DNA of 64,000 bases. It comes from Membranipora membranacea (Eukaryota; Bryozoa; Gymnolaemata; Cheilostomatida; Membraniporidae). The stretch is taken from NCBI GenBank assembly GCA_914767715.1, contig OU612067.1:434001-498000 (forward strand), in the 5' to 3' direction. Of this stretch, positions 61,531 to 64,000 are shown one piece after another. The translations under genes were made by a program, and so were the position numbers. Numbering within the stretch: the stretch's first letter is position 1; every line of letters starts with the position of its first letter. A model generated the notes under the pieces. The model made no database searches. It was not told the DNA's origin and saw nothing but the letters and a program-made list of their open reading frames with translations.

Positions 61531-62509
61531 ATAGGTTGTCCTACACCAATAGAGATAGAGACGGATTTCTCAACCATTTTGACTTACTTGCATGGGATCG
61601 GCTTTCTAATGATGAGAAACACAAACATCAATACAAAAACTGCTCGGAATGTATGACTGAGACTCATAAATATGTCTATGGAAAGTTAAGAAGAAATGCT
61701 ATTGCATTTGGCAGCCAAGTTCCAGATTGACCAGCCCTAGCTCCACAAATAGAAAACACAGAGAGAGAGGAGATAATTAGGGGAGCTTTAGCTGTGGTCG
61801 GTCAAATCGCAGTTGAAAGCGCACATACCGCTGCCATGGCACGTAACGTTTCCATGAGAACAATGCGAAATCTTAGGAGAGAAGTTGCACTCGTAAAGTG
61901 TGCAAACGCTAGGCCAATCTATGAACTAAAATTAGAAAACTATGTGTTTGATAGGGAATAACAAAAGAACACATAGAGGCAACAATAGAAGCTAATGGCA
62001 GACCAATCTTCTCTGAGTTAGCTAGGAATTTCCCTGTATTCTTGAGAAATGGAAAAATAGCATCAAATGGCAATCAGATACTCAAACAATTTGCCATTGA
62101 TGACGGGATATTTGAGCAACCGGACAAAGAGAACAGAAGGCAAAGGCGTGGGAAAAGGATGCTCGACTTGGATGGGGCCAAGTTTCCATTAACAGCACTT
62201 CATCCTACCAGGGAGCAGCTGAAACAAGAGACAAGGGACAAGATTTCACGAGAGGAGCTTGATATCGGCGTCCCCATTGTCCCGATCACTGTTGAGTGTT
62301 TGAAGATAGGAGAAGGAGGAGAGCTAGAAAAACACAGTATCACAACTGAAGGGCGAGCATACAGTATGCAGAAAATTCTTGATAAGCTTCTTCACCAGCA
62401 TCTAAGCCTAGGGCTGCACCGCAATTATTTTAACGAAGCTGATGACATAGATGAAGTTATAAAACAGTTACGTATAAAGGGTAGGTTGGATCAGTCAATA
62501 AACATTTAA
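61531..62509 (+). pseudogene. Broken intronless coding sequence, family not recognised
   Basis: One long frame can be followed with two breaks: a TGA at about 61727 after FGSQVPD, and a one-base frame change with TAA at about 61960 after YVFDRE. On both sides the sequence reads as a coherent, charged, soluble protein of about 325 residues. Segments include HFDLLAWDRLSNDEKHKH, ESAHTAAMARNVSMRTMRN, IEATIEANGRPIFSELARNF and KFPLTALHPTREQLKQE. It ends at 62509. Intronless structure in an intron-rich region plus decay suggests a retrocopy or a gene from a mobile element. No catalytic motif was identified. Confidence 0.5.
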
Positions 62510-62731
62510 CTGTATTTTTACCAGCTACATAAATTTACACACAAGTCAACATCAGAGGTAATGAAAATATCAGCAAAGCATGTCTTGTATCAAAATAAAT
62601 TTTCTGCATAATCTGATAAGATGTAGATGCTGTAAGTATTTACCATTTGTATGGTAATCAAAATGACCGGTGATCGCAATGAAACTTGATCACTTGCTTA
62701 TTGTCTTAACCTTGGTGTTATTATTTTCAAG

Positions 62732-63690
62732 GTATTCATTGTAATGCACGGAGTATAGAAGAGCTGAATGAAATGATTTCCTCCTGTATGTTTGTTGTCT
62801 GGCACGATCATTCTACCGTCGGCTCACATAGTCATTTCCTTGTTCTTCTCTCACTTATCTTTGATCCTCTAGTATACCTCACACCTGCGGAATATAAAGA
62901 AGGTGGAAAAAAGTAAGTGTCTTGCAGAGGCTATTCATTCATGATAACATCGCAGAGTAAGCATATTGTACCTCTATGAAGACTTTTTGTCAAAGATTTA
63001 AAACTAGGTGACATATCAGTGGCTGTGTAGCCCAACGGCTACAAGTTATCGAAAACTTTCAGGGGAGTTTCGGAGATAACAGTCAATTATTATATGGTGT
63101 ATAGTGTGATAGAAATGTCTGGTTTCACACTACAGAGGCTCAGTCTAGTAGCCTGTTCTGCAGACAAGCTTACTTAGAGCTTCGTACCACAGAGTAAGGA
63201 TATATCATCAAAGTACATATTGCATTATAACGCTATAAAGCAGTTGTGGTTTTCGGATTGGCTGGCAGATCAAAGCGAGAGTAACACAATATTTGAACAT
63301 GTACTGTGCATTGCATGATCATTGATCGACACCTTTCAAACATCATACTAAATGGACTGCTCATGTTTTAGGTCTCTTGATTCTATAATCAGCCTGATAG
63401 AACGACCAGAGATTTATATTTTCGCTAGATCAAACAGCTCAACAAAGGATCAGATGCTCTATACACCCTACCGAATTGAAGATCTAAAATCTCTGCTGCC
63501 ATCAGTGTCCCATTCAGGGATCGTCTACCACTCAAAAATGAGAGTTGGCATAGGTACATTTCAGTTACATGCAATTGAACTCATACCTTGTTCTCGAGAA
63601 GAAATTGAAGCCGTAGATTGTGTAACCAGTCATCATCGAATGCTAGCTTTAGCTTTCCATAATATCATCGTTGCAAACATCCTAAAGTGA
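62732..63690 (+). CDS. Last three exons of an unrecognised gene
   Basis: Exons 62732-62785 (acceptor TTATTTTCAAG; donor CCT|GTATGT), 62873-62912 (acceptor TTGATCCTCTAG; donor AAAA|GTAAGT) and 63372-63690 (acceptor CATGTTTTAG) join with phases 1 and 2 and no stop, giving about 136 residues. They include HCNARSIEELNEMIS, LTPAEYKEGG, IERPEIYIFARSNSS, YTPYRIEDLKSLLPSVSHSG, and the end VANILK. The composition is soluble and globular. No domain is recognised. Earlier exons must lie upstream, possibly before the broken sequence ending at 62509. Confidence 0.55.
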
Positions 63691-64000
63691 AAGAAAATAA
63701 CGATAGGCTACTGATTCTATCGTAATTCATGTTCTCAAGGTGATTCTCCAGCAAGGGCATTTGAGTCAGGCAATCAGGTGAATGGCCACCTTCCCTGCCA
63801 CTGCGGCATTGACATCCGTCTTGTCCTGACCTACCAAAATCTAACAAAGCCTAAGTATCTATCTATGTGTGCTAGAATGGAGGTAATCCAGGAAACAAGT
63901 TGATGGAATGATAGGCCGGTTGGACAGATACCAGCCTATGATAATCTCAATGTGAGTGATTTTTTCTTCTTTGGAGATTATCTCATATAATGTAATAACT

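Overview
This is a stretch of a eukaryotic, almost certainly metazoan, nuclear genome. It is AT-rich, its genes are split by GT-AG introns, and it is full of short tandem arrays and small inverted-repeat elements. Gene content (a PTPN1/PTPN2-type phosphatase, the glycine-cleavage H protein, two SLC7 amino-acid transporters, an alpha-arrestin, a MEX3-type double-KH protein, an NHL-propeller membrane receptor) fits an invertebrate. The compact introns and mixture of families would suit a sponge or another early-branching marine animal, but the species cannot be fixed from sequence alone. Exon models were built by hand from homology, splice signals and phase continuity.

Layout. 0-9 kb: a possible terminal exon of an upstream gene, a coiled-coil gene on the minus strand, a degraded non-LTR retrotransposon tail, a split 27-bp array, and a second coiled-coil gene on the plus strand. 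10-14 kb: an 8-copy 30-bp array, then a receptor with an NHL-like propeller, a mucin-like 10-residue repeat and one transmembrane helix. 15.8-21 kb, minus strand: a complete PTPN1/PTPN2-type phosphatase in 8 exons. Its Q-loop exon start has been amplified with its splice acceptor into about 24 copies of a 51-bp unit. 22.5-25.6 kb: GCSH in 5 exons. 29.4-45.0 kb: two tandem 12-exon SLC7A9-like transporters with matching exon lengths after exon 1. 46.2-50.9 kb, minus: an alpha-arrestin with a SINE in intron 2, and upstream of it two exons of a probable second arrestin-like gene. 54.6-58.5 kb: MEX3-like gene. 59.7-64 kb: a lone exon, a broken intronless coding sequence, and the last three exons of an unrecognised gene.

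The genes are ordinary single-copy or tandem animal genes, with no operon-like logic. The thread running through the window is how local tandem duplication has repeatedly struck 3' splice sites. It happened in the PTP Q-loop exon (24 units, nine of which keep the frame), in exon 9 of the second transporter (three decoy acceptors, each leading to a stop), and in exon 11 of the first transporter (an extra acceptor plus exon start matching the sister gene). The PTP case is the most unusual: any of nine acceptors would yield an in-frame enzyme carrying 0-8 extra 17-residue Q-loop peptides.
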